Position numbers and translations under genes: made by a program
Assembly: GCF_018141165.1 (NCBI RefSeq)
Contig: NZ_CP058557.1
Location: 1,736,001-1,800,000 of the forward strand
Source of the DNA: Alkaliphilus sp. B6464
Lineage (GTDB): Bacteria > Bacillota > Clostridia > Peptostreptococcales > Natronincolaceae
Length of the DNA: 64,000 nucleotides
Direction of reading: 5' to 3'
In this document: positions 40,338-49,260 of the stretch, piece by piece
Layout of the letters: each line of letters begins with the position of its first letter
How positions within the stretch are numbered: position 1 is the stretch's first letter
Notes under the pieces: generated by a model
Told to the model about the DNA's origin: nothing
What the model saw: only the letters and a program-made list of their open reading frames with translations
The model's database searches: none

Positions 40338-42479
40338 ATGAGAAAATTAATTTCGAGTATATTATTTCTAATAATTTTAATTACTTCTCTTACAGTTTCT
40401 TTTGCAGATGGATCTTTGAATAAGATTTTATTAAAAGAAAATGGTATAGGGAAAAACTATCAAGTAGTAAATCTTAAAATAGATGGCAGAACAGTAAAAT
40501 CTGCAGATGTGCCTCCTATAATTTACCCACTAAATAATCAAGAAAGAACTTTAGTACCATTAAGAGTTATTATAGAACACTTAGGGGACAAGCTAAATGC
40601 TGATATTGAGTGGGATGAAGCTAAACAAGAAGTAAAAGTTAAGACTAAAGATAAGGAAATACTTTTAAAAATTGATAGTCCTATAGCTTTAGTTAATGGC
40701 GTTCAAAAAAGGCTTCCAGACAATATTCCTGCAAAGCTTCTTGCAATAGGAGATAATAGTAGAACTATGGTACCGGTTCGCTTTTTTGCAGATGAGCTTG
40801 GACTTAGCGTATCTTGGGATGAAAAAACTGTAACTGCTTCAATAGACATGCCTAAAGTGCCTGAAGAAGAACCTATCATCAATCCACAGCCTCCGCAAGA
40901 AAACGTTGCAGACGTTACAGATGTTAGAGTTGAAATGAATGGATCTATACCTCAAGTTCGTATTAAAACATCAAAACAAATTGACTACGAACAATTTAAG
41001 TTAGCAAATCCTGAAAGATTGGTAATTGATCTAAATAATGCGAGATTTAATTTAAGTGACAGGAATAAGCTAGAGAGTAATGGAACTTTACATATTCAGA
41101 CCAATAGTGAGGTAATAAAAGGTGTTAGAGTATCACAATTTCAAAATGATCCATTTGTAACTAGAGTTGTAATGGAGCTAGGAAGGCAAAATGAACATGA
41201 AATAAGCTTTGATGAGAAAAGTGGAGAAATTGTAATAAACTTTACTAATTATATTCGTAATGTAAAAAAAGAAATTATGAATACAAAAGAAGTTATTGTT
41301 ATTGAAGGAGATTCTGTTGCTGATTATAGTATAATGCAATTAAGTGACCCAGAACGTTTAGTAGTAGACATTAAAGGTGGAGTGCTACATAGTGACTTTA
41401 AAAATAATCTTATAAGCATAGATGGTAAAGTAGCAAAGACAATTAGGGTTTCTGAGTACACGCCAGAAAATAACAGTACAAATGAGAAAAATGTACGTGT
41501 AGTAATAGATTTTCAGGAGAATAGTGCTTATAATGAAGCTTATGCAGAAATAAATGGTAATAAATTGTATTTACATTTAGAGGGTGAACCTTTTAAAGCA
41601 ATAAAGTATGAAGAAACTGGATGGACGACTTCAAGACTTACACTTAAGGGTTCAACAGTTACTAGATATAGTATAGGACGTCAATTAGCATCTAATTTGA
41701 TAGAGATAACAGTTCCTAAAAAAGATATTGAGCTTGAACTGGCAAGTCTTAATATTAATGACCATATTATAAAGTCAATTAATATATCAGAAGACCTAAG
41801 CCAAGGTAATTACAATGTAAAATTAGAATTACAAGATTCTGTAGAACATAAGTTACTTTCAGCTGAACAAAGTCAAGATTTAGTATTAGAATTAAATAAC
41901 AAAAATGCTAAATACAGAGAAATGCTTGTTGTTATTGATCCTGGACATGGAGGTAGAGACCCGGGTACTACTTCTTCAATACTTAAGATGCATGAATCAG
42001 AAATTGTATTGGATATATCTACAAGACTTAATAAATTATTGACAGAAGCCGGATTTAGAACTTATATGACCCGTGTAGATAACCTAACCCCTAACATCAA
42101 ATTAGAACTACAAGATCGTGCAGATGTGGCAAATAGTTTGAATGCAGATATATTTATTAGTATTCACGCAAATGCTGTAGAAAATGTCCCCACGGCTAAT
42201 GGACTTGAAAACTTTTATCATCCCGATGATATAAGGGGTAAAAAGCTTGCAGAGGTATTTCAATCCGAAATGATTAAGAATTTAGGTATAAACAATAGAG
42301 GGGTAAAGCCAAATAACCTGTCTGTACTTAGAAATACAACAATGCCGGCAGTATTAACAGAAACAGGATTTTTAACAAATGCTGGAGATGAGGCAAAGCT
42401 TGCAACAAGCGAGTATCGTCAGCAAGTTGCAGAGGCAATGTTTAAAGCAACTGTTAAATATTTTGAAGAAACAAGATAA
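40338..42479 (+). CDS. N-acetylmuramoyl-L-alanine amidase with CuAO-N and AMIN domains
   Basis: 713 residues. A Sec signal peptide (MRKLISSILFLIILITSLTV, then SFADG) is followed by a copper-amine-oxidase-N-like domain (RTLVPLRVIIEHLGD and TMVPVRFFADELGLSVSWDE, about 60-165). Two or three AMIN repeats that bind cell wall follow (about 180-500). A C-terminal Amidase_3 domain begins at MLVVIDPGHGGRDPGTTSS (about residue 535) with zinc ligands in DPGHGG, ESEIVLD and SIHANA, and catalytic ETGFLTN. It cleaves peptidoglycan stem peptides outside the cell, in division or sporulation. The start is the ATG at 40338 after AGGAGGGG. Confidence 0.93.
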   Translation: MRKLISSILFLIILITSLTVSFADGSLNKILLKENGIGKNYQVVNLKIDGRTVKSADVPPIIYPLNNQERTLVPLRVIIEHLGDKLNADIEWDEAKQEVKVKTKDKEILLKIDSPIALVNGVQKRLPDNIPAKLLAIGDNSRTMVPVRFFADELGLSVSWDEKTVTASIDMPKVPEEEPIINPQPPQENVADVTDVRVEMNGSIPQVRIKTSKQIDYEQFKLANPERLVIDLNNARFNLSDRNKLESNGTLHIQTNSEVIKGVRVSQFQNDPFVTRVVMELGRQNEHEISFDEKSGEIVINFTNYIRNVKKEIMNTKEVIVIEGDSVADYSIMQLSDPERLVVDIKGGVLHSDFKNNLISIDGKVAKTIRVSEYTPENNSTNEKNVRVVIDFQENSAYNEAYAEINGNKLYLHLEGEPFKAIKYEETGWTTSRLTLKGSTVTRYSIGRQLASNLIEITVPKKDIELELASLNINDHIIKSINISEDLSQGNYNVKLELQDSVEHKLLSAEQSQDLVLELNNKNAKYREMLVVIDPGHGGRDPGTTSSILKMHESEIVLDISTRLNKLLTEAGFRTYMTRVDNLTPNIKLELQDRADVANSLNADIFISIHANAVENVPTANGLENFYHPDDIRGKKLAEVFQSEMIKNLGINNRGVKPNNLSVLRNTTMPAVLTETGFLTNAGDEAKLATSEYRQQVAEAMFKATVKYFEETR

Positions 42480-42488
42480 GTATTAAAG

Positions 42489-42518
42489 AATAGAGACTAT
42501 TTTTAGTCTCTATTTTAT
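42489..42518 (+). terminator. Terminator after the amidase gene
   Basis: AATAGAGACTA / TAGTCTCTATT with a TTTT loop, then TTATT. Confidence 0.85.
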
Positions 42519-42643
42519 TGTTTTGATATTAAGTGTTAAATTTCTAGTTAATAATTCTGAAATATTAATAAATAATATTAGATGATTAAAGACAAATTTG
42601 AGGTATAATAATTATTAAAAGGAAATGTTTTGGAGGGGAAAAT

Positions 42644-43165
42644 ATGGAAGCTGTTTTGGGTTATTTATTAATTTTTTTAGCACGATTAACTGATGTGAGT
42701 ATGGCTACTATTCGTATGATTATGGTAGTAAGGGGTAAACGAGTAATCGCTGCATGTATTGGATTTGTCGAGGTAACCATTTATGTGTTGGCAATAGGAA
42801 AGGTACTTAGTGGTATGGATAATCCATTAAATGTGCTCGCGTATGCCTCAGGTTTTGCTACAGGTAACTATGTAGGTATTTTCCTAGAAGAGAAAATGGC
42901 CCTAGGAAATATTATTGTACAAGTAATTTCAGACTATGAGGTTACACAATTAGTTGAAAAACTAAGAGATAATGGTTTTGGAGTTACAGTAATAGAAGGC
43001 TATGGACGAGAGGGTATAAGACACCTTTTAAATGTATCCCTACAAAGAAAACATTTATCCAAACTATATAATGTAGTAGATAACCACGATAAAAAAGCTT
43101 TTGTTACAGTAACCGATGCCCGTGCTATTCGTGGTGGATATTTTGCAGGTTTGAAGAAGAAATAA
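42644..43165 (+). CDS. UPF0316 (DUF2179/DUF5698) membrane protein
   Basis: 173 residues. Three membrane helices (about 1-85; SMATIRMIMVVRGKRVIAAC, then GFVEVTIYVLAIGKVL) precede a cytosolic DUF2179 domain (IVQVISDYEVTQLVEKLRDN, then the FVTVTDARAIRGGYF tail). The family is widespread in Firmicutes and its function is unknown; the C-terminal domain resembles those that bind a regulatory ligand in YitT proteins. GGAGGGGAAA precedes the ATG. Confidence 0.9.
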   Translation: MEAVLGYLLIFLARLTDVSMATIRMIMVVRGKRVIAACIGFVEVTIYVLAIGKVLSGMDNPLNVLAYASGFATGNYVGIFLEEKMALGNIIVQVISDYEVTQLVEKLRDNGFGVTVIEGYGREGIRHLLNVSLQRKHLSKLYNVVDNHDKKAFVTVTDARAIRGGYFAGLKKK

Positions 43166-43263
43166 TGAATAGTTAAGAGTCCTCTATAATATAATTGCAA
43201 TATAAGACTTTCATCTAACGCATGGAAAGTATAAAGGAATTATATGATTGGGGGACGGAGTAT

Positions 43264-44235
43264 ATGAGATATTTGCGGTGGTTGGCTATTTTGCTTATAG
43301 TTTTATCCGTATTTTCATTAACTGCTTGTGGAGTTTTTAGAAAAGACAAAGATGTTAGTCTAGTTATTGATACAGGTGTACTAGAAGAAGATGGATTAAG
43401 AGAAACCGTTCTTTATTATCGAGATCAAAAAGGGATTATAGTTCCAGTTATGAAAAAGATACCATGGGAAGATGGAATTGCAAAGGCTGCTGTAAGCCTA
43501 CTAGTAGATGACCCAGGGGTTAGAGATGACTTAGCTACCGTAGGATTATTACCAGTATTGCCTACTGGAACAGAGGTAATAGGAATGTCAATAAACGAAG
43601 GATTAGCTAAAGTAGATTTCAATAATAATATTCTATCCTATGATACTGAAATTGATGAAAAGACTATAGTTCAATCACTTGTATACACATTAACTGAATT
43701 TGAAGCAATTGATAAAGTTCAGTTATTGGTAGATGGCAAGGAAATGAGTAAGCTTTCCTTCGGCACAAAGGTTAAAACTCCTCTGGAAAGAGAAAATATT
43801 AACTTGAGCTTAGAGTTACAAGAAGAAGAGGTACCAGTAGTAGTATATTACAAAACTACTACCAATGGTGAAGATTCTTTTTATATTCCGGTAACTAAGG
43901 GGGTTAGTGCAATAAAGGCAGATATTAAAAGTGTTTTAACAGCATTAATTGAAGGTGCTCCTGAAAGCACTGGACTGTATAGCGAATTGCCAGCAGGTGT
44001 AATGTTAAATGATGTTTATGTAAAAGATGGAGTTGCATACATTGATTTAAGTAAAGAAATTGAAAATATGCCGAATAACAAAGCACATCAACAATCAATG
44101 ATCTACGAATTAGGCCTTACATTAAGAGAAATAGAACCTTCAATTTCTCAGATTCGTATTTTATCTGGAGGAAAGGAAATAAAGTTAAATTCAGATGTAA
44201 GCTTAAATTTACCAACCTATTCAAATAAACATTAA
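43264..44235 (+). CDS. gerM: GerM-type sporulation/germination lipoprotein
   Basis: 323 residues with a lipobox LTAC near residue 24. Two GerMN domains follow (about 45-180 and 190-310), each with a 'lar..DdpG/eGaPest' start (SLLVDDPGVRDD; ALIEGAPESTGLYSELPAGV) and VYVKDGVAYIDLS. GerM is a spore-envelope protein needed for proper sporulation and germination in Bacillus. The start is the ATG at 43264 after GGGGGACGGAG. It precedes rph-rdgB-yfcE, the same neighbourhood as in Bacillus (gerM-rph-ysnA-ysnB). Confidence 0.92.
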   Translation: MRYLRWLAILLIVLSVFSLTACGVFRKDKDVSLVIDTGVLEEDGLRETVLYYRDQKGIIVPVMKKIPWEDGIAKAAVSLLVDDPGVRDDLATVGLLPVLPTGTEVIGMSINEGLAKVDFNNNILSYDTEIDEKTIVQSLVYTLTEFEAIDKVQLLVDGKEMSKLSFGTKVKTPLERENINLSLELQEEEVPVVVYYKTTTNGEDSFYIPVTKGVSAIKADIKSVLTALIEGAPESTGLYSELPAGVMLNDVYVKDGVAYIDLSKEIENMPNNKAHQQSMIYELGLTLREIEPSISQIRILSGGKEIKLNSDVSLNLPTYSNKH

Positions 44236-44237
44236 TT

Positions 44238-44264
44238 AAACCGAGATAATATCTCGGTTTTTTG
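44238..44264 (+). terminator. Terminator after gerM
   Basis: AAACCGAGATA / TATCTCGGTTT followed by TTT. Confidence 0.88.
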
Positions 44265-44380
44265 TTGTAGTAGTGAAATCATCAAAGATGATTTTTTGTA
44301 TATAAAAGGCAAACTATGATACAATATTACATGAAAAACATTTTATAAATACATATAACTTGAGGAAAGGAAGATGATCT

Positions 44381-45178
44381 TTGAATAGAAATAATGGAAG
44401 AGGCTATGACGAGTTAAGACCTGTAAAATTTACAAGGAATTATACAAAATATGCCCAAGGTTCGGTATTAGTAGAAATGGGGGAAACAAAGGTAATTTGT
44501 ACAGCTACTATCGAAGATCGTGTACCTCCTTTTTTGAAAAATACGGGAAAAGGCTGGATAACAGCAGAGTACTCTATGTTACCTAGTTCTACACAAAGTA
44601 GAAAAGTAAGGGAATCCAGTAGAGGAAAAGTAGAAGGAAGAACCCAAGAAATTCAAAGATTAATAGGTAGAGCATTACGTTCTGTAGTCGATTTAGATTC
44701 TATTGGAGAAAGAACTATATGGATAGACTGCGATGTAATACAAGCTGATGGTGGCACCCGTACAGCTTCAATTACTGGATCTTTTGTGGCATTAGTGGAT
44801 GCTTTAAATAAGCTTAAAGAAGAAGGAGCATTAAAATACATACCAGTTAGTAACTTTGTATCTGCTGTTAGTGTAGGTATAATAGATGGGCAGACTATGC
44901 TAGATTTATGTTATACAGAAGATTCAACTGCTAAGGTAGATATGAATATAGTAATGACAGATAAAGGGGAATTTGTTGAGGTTCAGGGCACAGGAGAAGA
45001 ATCACCATTTAGTAGAGAGGATTTAATGGAGCTATTAAGACTCGGTGAAAAAGGAAATACCGAGCTAATTAGACTTCAAAAAGAGGTTTTAGGCACTATA
45101 GCTGAGGAAGTTGGTGAAATTAAAGAAAATAAAACTGAAGAGAAAGATGCGCATAATGGAGGCAACAATGAAAAGTAG
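44381..45178 (+). CDS. rph: Ribonuclease PH
   Basis: 265 residues. A phosphorolytic 3' exonuclease that trims tRNA 3' ends. Motifs: [20 protein letters not shown] at the start, [17 protein letters not shown] near residue 66, [19 protein letters not shown], and the active-site [17 protein letters not shown] near residue 116. The start is TTG at 44381 after GAGGAAAGG. It overlaps the next gene by 11 bp. Confidence 0.96.
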   Translation: MNRNNGRGYDELRPVKFTRNYTKYAQGSVLVEMGETKVICTATIEDRVPPFLKNTGKGWITAEYSMLPSSTQSRKVRESSRGKVEGRTQEIQRLIGRALRSVVDLDSIGERTIWIDCDVIQADGGTRTASITGSFVALVDALNKLKEEGALKYIPVSNFVSAVSVGIIDGQTMLDLCYTEDSTAKVDMNIVMTDKGEFVEVQGTGEESPFSREDLMELLRLGEKGNTELIRLQKEVLGTIAEEVGEIKENKTEEKDAHNGGNNEK

Positions 45179-45800
45179 AGAAGAGTTTAAAACTGTATAC
45201 CAGGCAGTAATTGCAACAGGAAATAAACATAAATTAGAGGAAATAGGTGTAATTTTAAAAGATTTTCAGTTAGAGGTTCTTTCCATGAAGGATGTTGGAT
45301 TAGACGGACTAGAAATAATAGAAGATGGTAATACATTTGAAGAAAATGCACTAATCAAGGCAAAAACAGTTATGGAGAAAACGGGAAAACTAGCGCTTGC
45401 AGATGATTCTGGATTAGAGGTTGATATATTAAACAATCAGCCTGGAATATATTCAGCTAGATTTGCTGGAGAGCATGCAACTGATAAGGAAAATAATGAT
45501 AAGCTTCTTAAACTACTTAAAGATATTCCGTTAGAGAAGAGGAGAGCTAGATTCGTTTGTGCCATGGCGGCTGTATTTCCTAACGGAGATATTGTTGTTT
45601 TAAGAGGAGAGTGTTCTGGTGTAATTGGTTTCGAGCCAAAAGGTACGTCTGGTTTTGGTTATGATCCTTTGTTTATAATAGAGGAATATGGTAAGACATT
45701 CGCAGAATTAGGAGAAGAAAGGAAAAATAAGATTAGCCATCGGGCTATTGCTCTAGAGAAATTAAAAGAGGAGCTAAAGACACGATTAGAAGGTGAGTAG
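45168..45800 (+). CDS. rdgB: XTP/dITP diphosphatase (RdgB/HAM1 family)
   Basis: 210 residues. It removes non-canonical purine triphosphates. Motifs: [14 protein letters not shown] near residue 12, [31 protein letters not shown] and [12 protein letters not shown]. The start is the ATG at 45168 after GGAGG; upstream in-frame ATGs lie inside rph and lack sites. It overlaps the rph end. Confidence 0.95.
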   Translation: MKSREEFKTVYQAVIATGNKHKLEEIGVILKDFQLEVLSMKDVGLDGLEIIEDGNTFEENALIKAKTVMEKTGKLALADDSGLEVDILNNQPGIYSARFAGEHATDKENNDKLLKLLKDIPLEKRRARFVCAMAAVFPNGDIVVLRGECSGVIGFEPKGTSGFGYDPLFIIEEYGKTFAELGEERKNKISHRAIALEKLKEELKTRLEGE

Positions 45801-45801
45801 C

Positions 45802-46266
45802 TTGAAAATAGGTGTAATTAGTGATAGTCATGGAATGTGTAAATATATTGATTTAGCTATGGCGCATTTAAAAGATGTGGATTTAATTATCCATGCAGGA
45901 GACAACTATAAAGATGCAAAGTATATAGAAAAAAATTATAATATTAAGGTAGTAGCGGTTTCTGGTAATTGTGACATAGGTGGCATAGACGAACGGATTG
46001 AATTAATAGGTGGTAAAAAAGTTTTTATTACTCATGGTCATAATTATGAAGTAAAAATGAATATAAATGTAATCTTCTATGCAGGTAAACAAAATGATGC
46101 GGATATAGTTATATTTGGTCATAGTCATATACCATTTTATGCAGTAGAAGAAGGTATGGTATTACTTAATCCAGGCAGTACTAGTCTGCCTAGAGGCGGA
46201 TCAGAAAAAAGCTGCTGTATTATTACTATTGAAGAAGATATAAAGGTGGAATTCATTAATATATAG
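45802..46266 (+). CDS. YfcE/MJ0936-type metallophosphoesterase
   Basis: 154 residues. Metal-binding motifs: GVISDSHGM, IIHAGDN, SGNCD, ITHGHNY and FGHSHIPF. This is the calcineurin-like small phosphodiesterase family. The start is TTG at 45802, eight bases after AAGGTG; the GTG at 45793 overlaps that site. Third gene of rph-rdgB-yfcE, matching Bacillus ysnB. Confidence 0.92.
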   Translation: MKIGVISDSHGMCKYIDLAMAHLKDVDLIIHAGDNYKDAKYIEKNYNIKVVAVSGNCDIGGIDERIELIGGKKVFITHGHNYEVKMNINVIFYAGKQNDADIVIFGHSHIPFYAVEEGMVLLNPGSTSLPRGGSEKSCCIITIEEDIKVEFINI

Positions 46267-46389
46267 TTTCGGGGGGAAGGTAGTTTGCCTTCTCTTTGTA
46301 CTATAAAAAATATATAGTATAATATAAAGCTGTAAAATTGCTAGATATCTGATGAAAATTATTAAATATTAATTTTTGAGGAATAATAA

Positions 46390-46620
46390 GAAAAACTTTG
46401 AAAAACAAAGTATAACTTTTGTATTTTATGTACATCTTTAATAAGGAAGATTTATATGGATTGAAGTTTAGTCTTAAATTATGTATACTAGATTTTGTCG
46501 CTAAATGAACCTTCTAGGGTGGTAGCTATATTTTGAACGCTTGAAAATTTAGGATAAATTTCAAGTGGCCCAGGAGTCGGTATGATAGCAAGATACGACT
46601 TTTCTTTAGTTGACAACTAA
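46390..46620 (+). ncRNA. Unidentified structured region upstream of the tRNA cluster
   Basis: A 420-bp gap lies between the phosphoesterase gene and the tRNAs with no gene in it. Several stems are visible: ACTTTG/CAAAGT near 46393; an 11-bp stem CTTGAAAATTTA / TAAATTTCAAG with loop GGA near 46540-46566; and GTCG.TAT / ATACGAC near 46577-46600. It also has CTAGGGTGGTAGCT near 46514. It does not match any RNA class I can name, and may be a small RNA or only a leader. Confidence 0.3.
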
Positions 46621-46627
46621 TAAGTAC

Positions 46628-46656
46628 TTGACATAATAATGATTATATGGTAACAT
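46628..46656 (+). promoter_or_regulatory. Promoter of the tRNA cluster
   Basis: TTGACA at 46628-46633, 17-base spacer, TAACAT at 46651-46656, 29 bp before the first tRNA. Another TTGACA at 46610 could pair with ATAATA/TAATAA near 46634, giving tandem promoters. Confidence 0.65.
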
Positions 46657-46685
46657 TATTAAATGTTAAGGCATTAATTAAATAT

Positions 46686-46759
46686 GCGGGTGTAGTTCAA
46701 TGGTAGAACGTCAGCCTTCCAAGCTGATCGCGAGGGTTCGATTCCCTTCACCCGCTCCA
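46686..46759 (+). tRNA. tRNA-Gly (TCC anticodon)
   Basis: Full cloverleaf, acceptor GCGGGTG / CACCCGC, anticodon loop CTTCCAA, T loop GGTTCGATTC, encoded 3' CCA. First of seven clustered tRNAs. It lacks an intron and looks functional. Confidence 0.96.
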
Positions 46760-46767
46760 TTAAACAC

Positions 46768-46844
46768 GTACCTATAGCTCAGCAGGATAGAGCAATGGCC
46801 TTCTAAGCCATGTGTCCGGGGTTCGAATCCCTGTAGGTACGCCA
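46768..46844 (+). tRNA. tRNA-Arg (TCT anticodon), copy 1
   Basis: Acceptor GTACCTA / TAGGTAC, anticodon loop CTTCTAA reading AGA, T arm GGGGTTCGAATCCC, encoded CCA. A near-identical second copy lies at 47213. Confidence 0.96.
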
Positions 46845-46851
46845 TTTTTAT

Positions 46852-46928
46852 GGTGGATGTAGTCAAGTGGTTAAGACACAGGATTGTGGCTCCTGCACTC
46901 GTGGGTTCGACTCCCATCATCCACCCCA
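46852..46928 (+). tRNA. tRNA-His (GTG anticodon)
   Basis: The extra G-1 that marks tRNA-His is encoded at 46852 and pairs with C73 (GGTGGATG / CATCCACC). Anticodon loop TTGTGGC, encoded CCA. Confidence 0.96.
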
Positions 46929-46933
46929 AATGT

Positions 46934-47010
46934 TGGGATATAGCCAAGTCGGTAAGGCAACGGACTTTGACTCCGTCATTCCGCAGGTTCGAGTCCTGCT
47001 ATCCCAGCCA
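46934..47010 (+). tRNA. tRNA-Gln (TTG anticodon)
   Basis: Acceptor TGGGATA / TATCCCA, anticodon loop CTTTGAC, encoded CCA. In organisms that use GatCAB, tRNA-Gln may be first charged with Glu. Confidence 0.96.
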
Positions 47011-47043
47011 ACTTAATATTTTCTACGGGTATGCCGTAGACAT

Positions 47044-47126
47044 GCAGGTGTGGCGGAATTGGCAGACGCACTAGACTTAGGATCTAGCGGGTAACCGTGG
47101 GGGTTCGACTCCCTTCACCTGCACCA
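47044..47126 (+). tRNA. tRNA-Leu (TAG anticodon)
   Basis: Acceptor GCAGGTG / CACCTGC, anticodon loop CTTAGGA, long variable arm (CGGGTAACCGTG), encoded CCA. The long variable arm supports a class II leucine tRNA. Confidence 0.96.
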
Positions 47127-47129
47127 CAT

Positions 47130-47204
47130 GCGGAAGTGGCTCAGTGGTAGAGCATCGCCTTGCCAAGGCGAGGGTCGCGGGTTCGAGTCCCGTCTTCCGC
47201 TCCA
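47130..47204 (+). tRNA. tRNA-Gly (GCC anticodon)
   Basis: Acceptor GCGGAAG / CTTCCGC, anticodon loop CTTGCCA, encoded CCA. Only three bases separate it from the preceding tRNA-Leu. Confidence 0.96.
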
Positions 47205-47212
47205 ATAAATAG

Positions 47213-47289
47213 GTATCTATAGCTCAGCAGGATAGAGCAATGGCCTTCTAAGCCATGTGTCCGGGGTTCGAATCCCTGTAGGTACGCCA
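47213..47289 (+). tRNA. tRNA-Arg (TCT anticodon), copy 2
   Basis: Identical to copy 1 at 46768 except for one base in the acceptor 5' strand (GTATCTA instead of GTACCTA), which changes a C-G pair to a U-G wobble. Last of the cluster. Confidence 0.95.
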
Positions 47290-47293
47290 AAGT

Positions 47294-47330
47294 AAAAAGT
47301 TAGATTAAGATAATTAATCTAACTTTTTTG
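47294..47330 (+). terminator. Terminator of the tRNA cluster
   Basis: AAAAAGTTAGATTAA / TTAATCTAACTTTTTT with a short loop, directly after the last tRNA. Confidence 0.9.
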
Positions 47331-47560
47331 TTTTTGATAATATATATATATATTTCTAGTATTATAAATAGGTACAAGAAATATTGCACTAGGAAAAGAT
47401 ATATCAATTAGAATAAGTGTAGAGGTAAGTTAATGGCATCTATTATGATGTGTCTTATGATAAAACTACTGTGTCTTATATAAAATGAAAATACGTATAT
47501 TGCAAAAAATATTATAGTATGTTATATTTAGAAGGTATCTATTTTATAATCTAAATACAT

Positions 47561-47637
47561 GCGCCCTTAGCTCAGCTGGATAGAGTAGCTGACTTCGAAT
47601 CAGTTGGTCGCAGGTTCGAATCCTGCAGGGCGTGCCA
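47561..47637 (+). tRNA. tRNA-Arg (TCG anticodon)
   Basis: Acceptor GCGCCCT / AGGGCGT, anticodon loop CTTCGAA, encoded CCA. It is separate from the cluster, 270 bp downstream. It is followed by a hairpin terminator and then mobile-element remnants, as expected if this tRNA end served as an insertion site. Confidence 0.95.
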
Positions 47638-47649
47638 AAACCTTAATTT

Positions 47650-47679
47650 GTCAACGTAGCCACACGTTGGCATTTTTTA
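47650..47679 (+). terminator. Terminator after tRNA-Arg (TCG)
   Basis: GTCAACGT / ACGTTGGC stem with loop AGCCAC, followed by ATTTTTT. Confidence 0.8.
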
Positions 47680-47769
47680 TTGTTTACTAGTTTTCCCACA
47701 TAAGGAAAGATGTAAATTATAAAAATATATCATTAATTTTGCTCGCCGCCTCAATTTTCTTTTCAGAAC

Positions 47770-47870
47770 TAACATACGGCAATAGGTAAGACTTTGAAGT
47801 TGTCTCTGTCCTTTGCCCTGCTCTAAACCATACATGAGACTTTCACCTCATACGACTTTCCATAAAAGAT
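47770..47870 (-). mobile_element. Group II intron 3' remnant (domains V-VI)
   Basis: On the minus strand, GTCGTATGAGGTGAAAGTCT followed by CATGTATGGTTT (about 47823-47857) is a domain V hairpin, close to the common bacterial form. It is followed by GAGCAGGG, then CAACTTCAAAG and an ending like TTACCTATTGCCGTAT (near 47773), as at intron 3' ends. The catalytic AGC triad appears as AGT, and no reverse transcriptase frame lies upstream, so it is a dead fragment. Confidence 0.65.
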
Positions 47871-48042
47871 TAAAGTTTTCTAATTTAAAACGTTATTTCC
47901 AGCTAATATTCGGTACTTATTAATAGTTTTTACTAGACTTTTACTAGGGTTAATTAGTTCCGTGTATTTCTTGATTGTTTGACTTTCGGTGGCATAAATT
48001 AATTTGTGTATCTCATATGTTATGATCATTAGATTTTTATAT

Positions 48043-48276
48043 TCATAAGAGTAAGATTTTAGTTTCATCCTGAACATACAATACTGTATCAGAGGTATTC
48101 CCAATTATATTTAGTAGCTTGCCAGCTTTTTTAAAAGCTTCTTGAAGCTCGGGATCTCCTTTTGTAGGTTTATATTGACCTCTTTTATATGAAAAACCTA
48201 TTTTAATTAACATCTGTCGTATCCATTCTGAATTATTCAGAAATGAATTTTGCGGTATTTTTATGTTGTATTTCAA
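48043..48276 (-). pseudogene. IS630-type transposase remnant
   Basis: 77-residue frame with GFSYKRGQYKPTKGDPELQE, then AFKKAGKLLN and VLYVQDETKI, which resembles the linker and first catalytic Asp region of IS630/Tc1-type transposases. It stops right after DETKI, and an overlapping frame (47880-48104) continues with no recognisable DDE motifs. The start, the end and the other catalytic residues are missing. It is one of several element remnants between 47.7 and 52 kb. Confidence 0.6.
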
Positions 48277-48477
48277 GTATTAGCTACAACTAATGAAGAA
48301 AATATAACGTAACTACTAAAACTTAAATTAAGAATAATGTTCTTTGGAAGCTGAATAATACGGTGTTAAAAACAGAAATTTGCTATAATAATGTAGAAAA
48401 TATGGTATGATTTTCTTGTAGGTAAAACGTAGTTGTTAAATATGGCGAACTAATTTGCAGTTAAAGGGGATACTTTT

Positions 48478-49140
48478 ATGAAAAGTATTAATAAAAGGCA
48501 ATTTATTATACTTTGCACCGCACCAATTCTTTGTATTTCAATGTTGTTATTAATACCATTGCTAACCAACAAAATAGGGAAAACCAGAGGATATATTGGA
48601 GGGTTTTGGATATATTGGCTTGTTTTTTGCCTTCCAGTTTCTTTATATAGCTGTAATGGGCTTAGTGGATTGAAAGGAGTCTATTCTCAAAGATCTAACA
48701 TTAAGACATCAGAAAGAATTATATGGTATCTAATAGCATTTATGCCTTGTATAGCTACTTTTTTTATTGTATTTAAGAATTTTGTTCCGATAGCAGGATT
48801 CCAGGTTTTGGTGATTGCTTTAGCGTATGCACTAATAAATGGAACTATTGAAGAACTGTTTTGGCGTGGAATTTTTAATAAAGTTTTTAATAATAATATT
48901 TTTTTAGCATACATATATCCGACGATATTTTTTGGTACTTGGCATATAGCATTATATTTTGCAAAAGGAATGGTATATCAAGGTGGATTTGTTTCATTAG
49001 TTGGTGGTGCATTTTTTATGGGATTATTATGGGGCTGGGTTGCATATAAAACAAAATCTATTAAAATTGTGACAGTTGCTCATATAATAACTAATTTTTT
49101 TGCTTTTACAGGTATGATTTTTGAGAACTGGTTTATTTAA
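48478..49140 (+). CDS. CPBP-family intramembrane metalloprotease
   Basis: 220 residues with about seven membrane helices. The Abi/CAAX-protease motifs are present: EELFWRG near residue 124 (motif 1, EExxxR), FGTWHIALYF near residue 152 (motif 2, with the metal-binding His) and VAHIITN near residue 201 (motif 3). Bacterial members process peptides or protect against bacteriocins; the role here is unknown. Weak AAAGGGG site before the ATG. It sits in the accessory patch with remnants on both sides. Confidence 0.88.
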   Translation: MKSINKRQFIILCTAPILCISMLLLIPLLTNKIGKTRGYIGGFWIYWLVFCLPVSLYSCNGLSGLKGVYSQRSNIKTSERIIWYLIAFMPCIATFFIVFKNFVPIAGFQVLVIALAYALINGTIEELFWRGIFNKVFNNNIFLAYIYPTIFFGTWHIALYFAKGMVYQGGFVSLVGGAFFMGLLWGWVAYKTKSIKIVTVAHIITNFFAFTGMIFENWFI

Positions 49141-49260
49141 TTATATTGCACATTATTCATATTAGATGTAATAATGATAAAAACGAATAAATATAAAAAA
49201 TACCGTATTATAAAGTGTAATTTGTATTATTAATAAATTAATGAAAGGGATATAATTATT

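Noticed and set aside
46510-46530. T-box motif (AGGGTGG) near the tRNA cluster
   Set aside because: Only a short match, with no specifier stem or terminator/antiterminator and no synthetase or transport gene downstream.
46711-47074. Open frames inside the tRNA cluster on both strands
   Set aside because: They read through perfect tRNA cloverleaves; chance frames.
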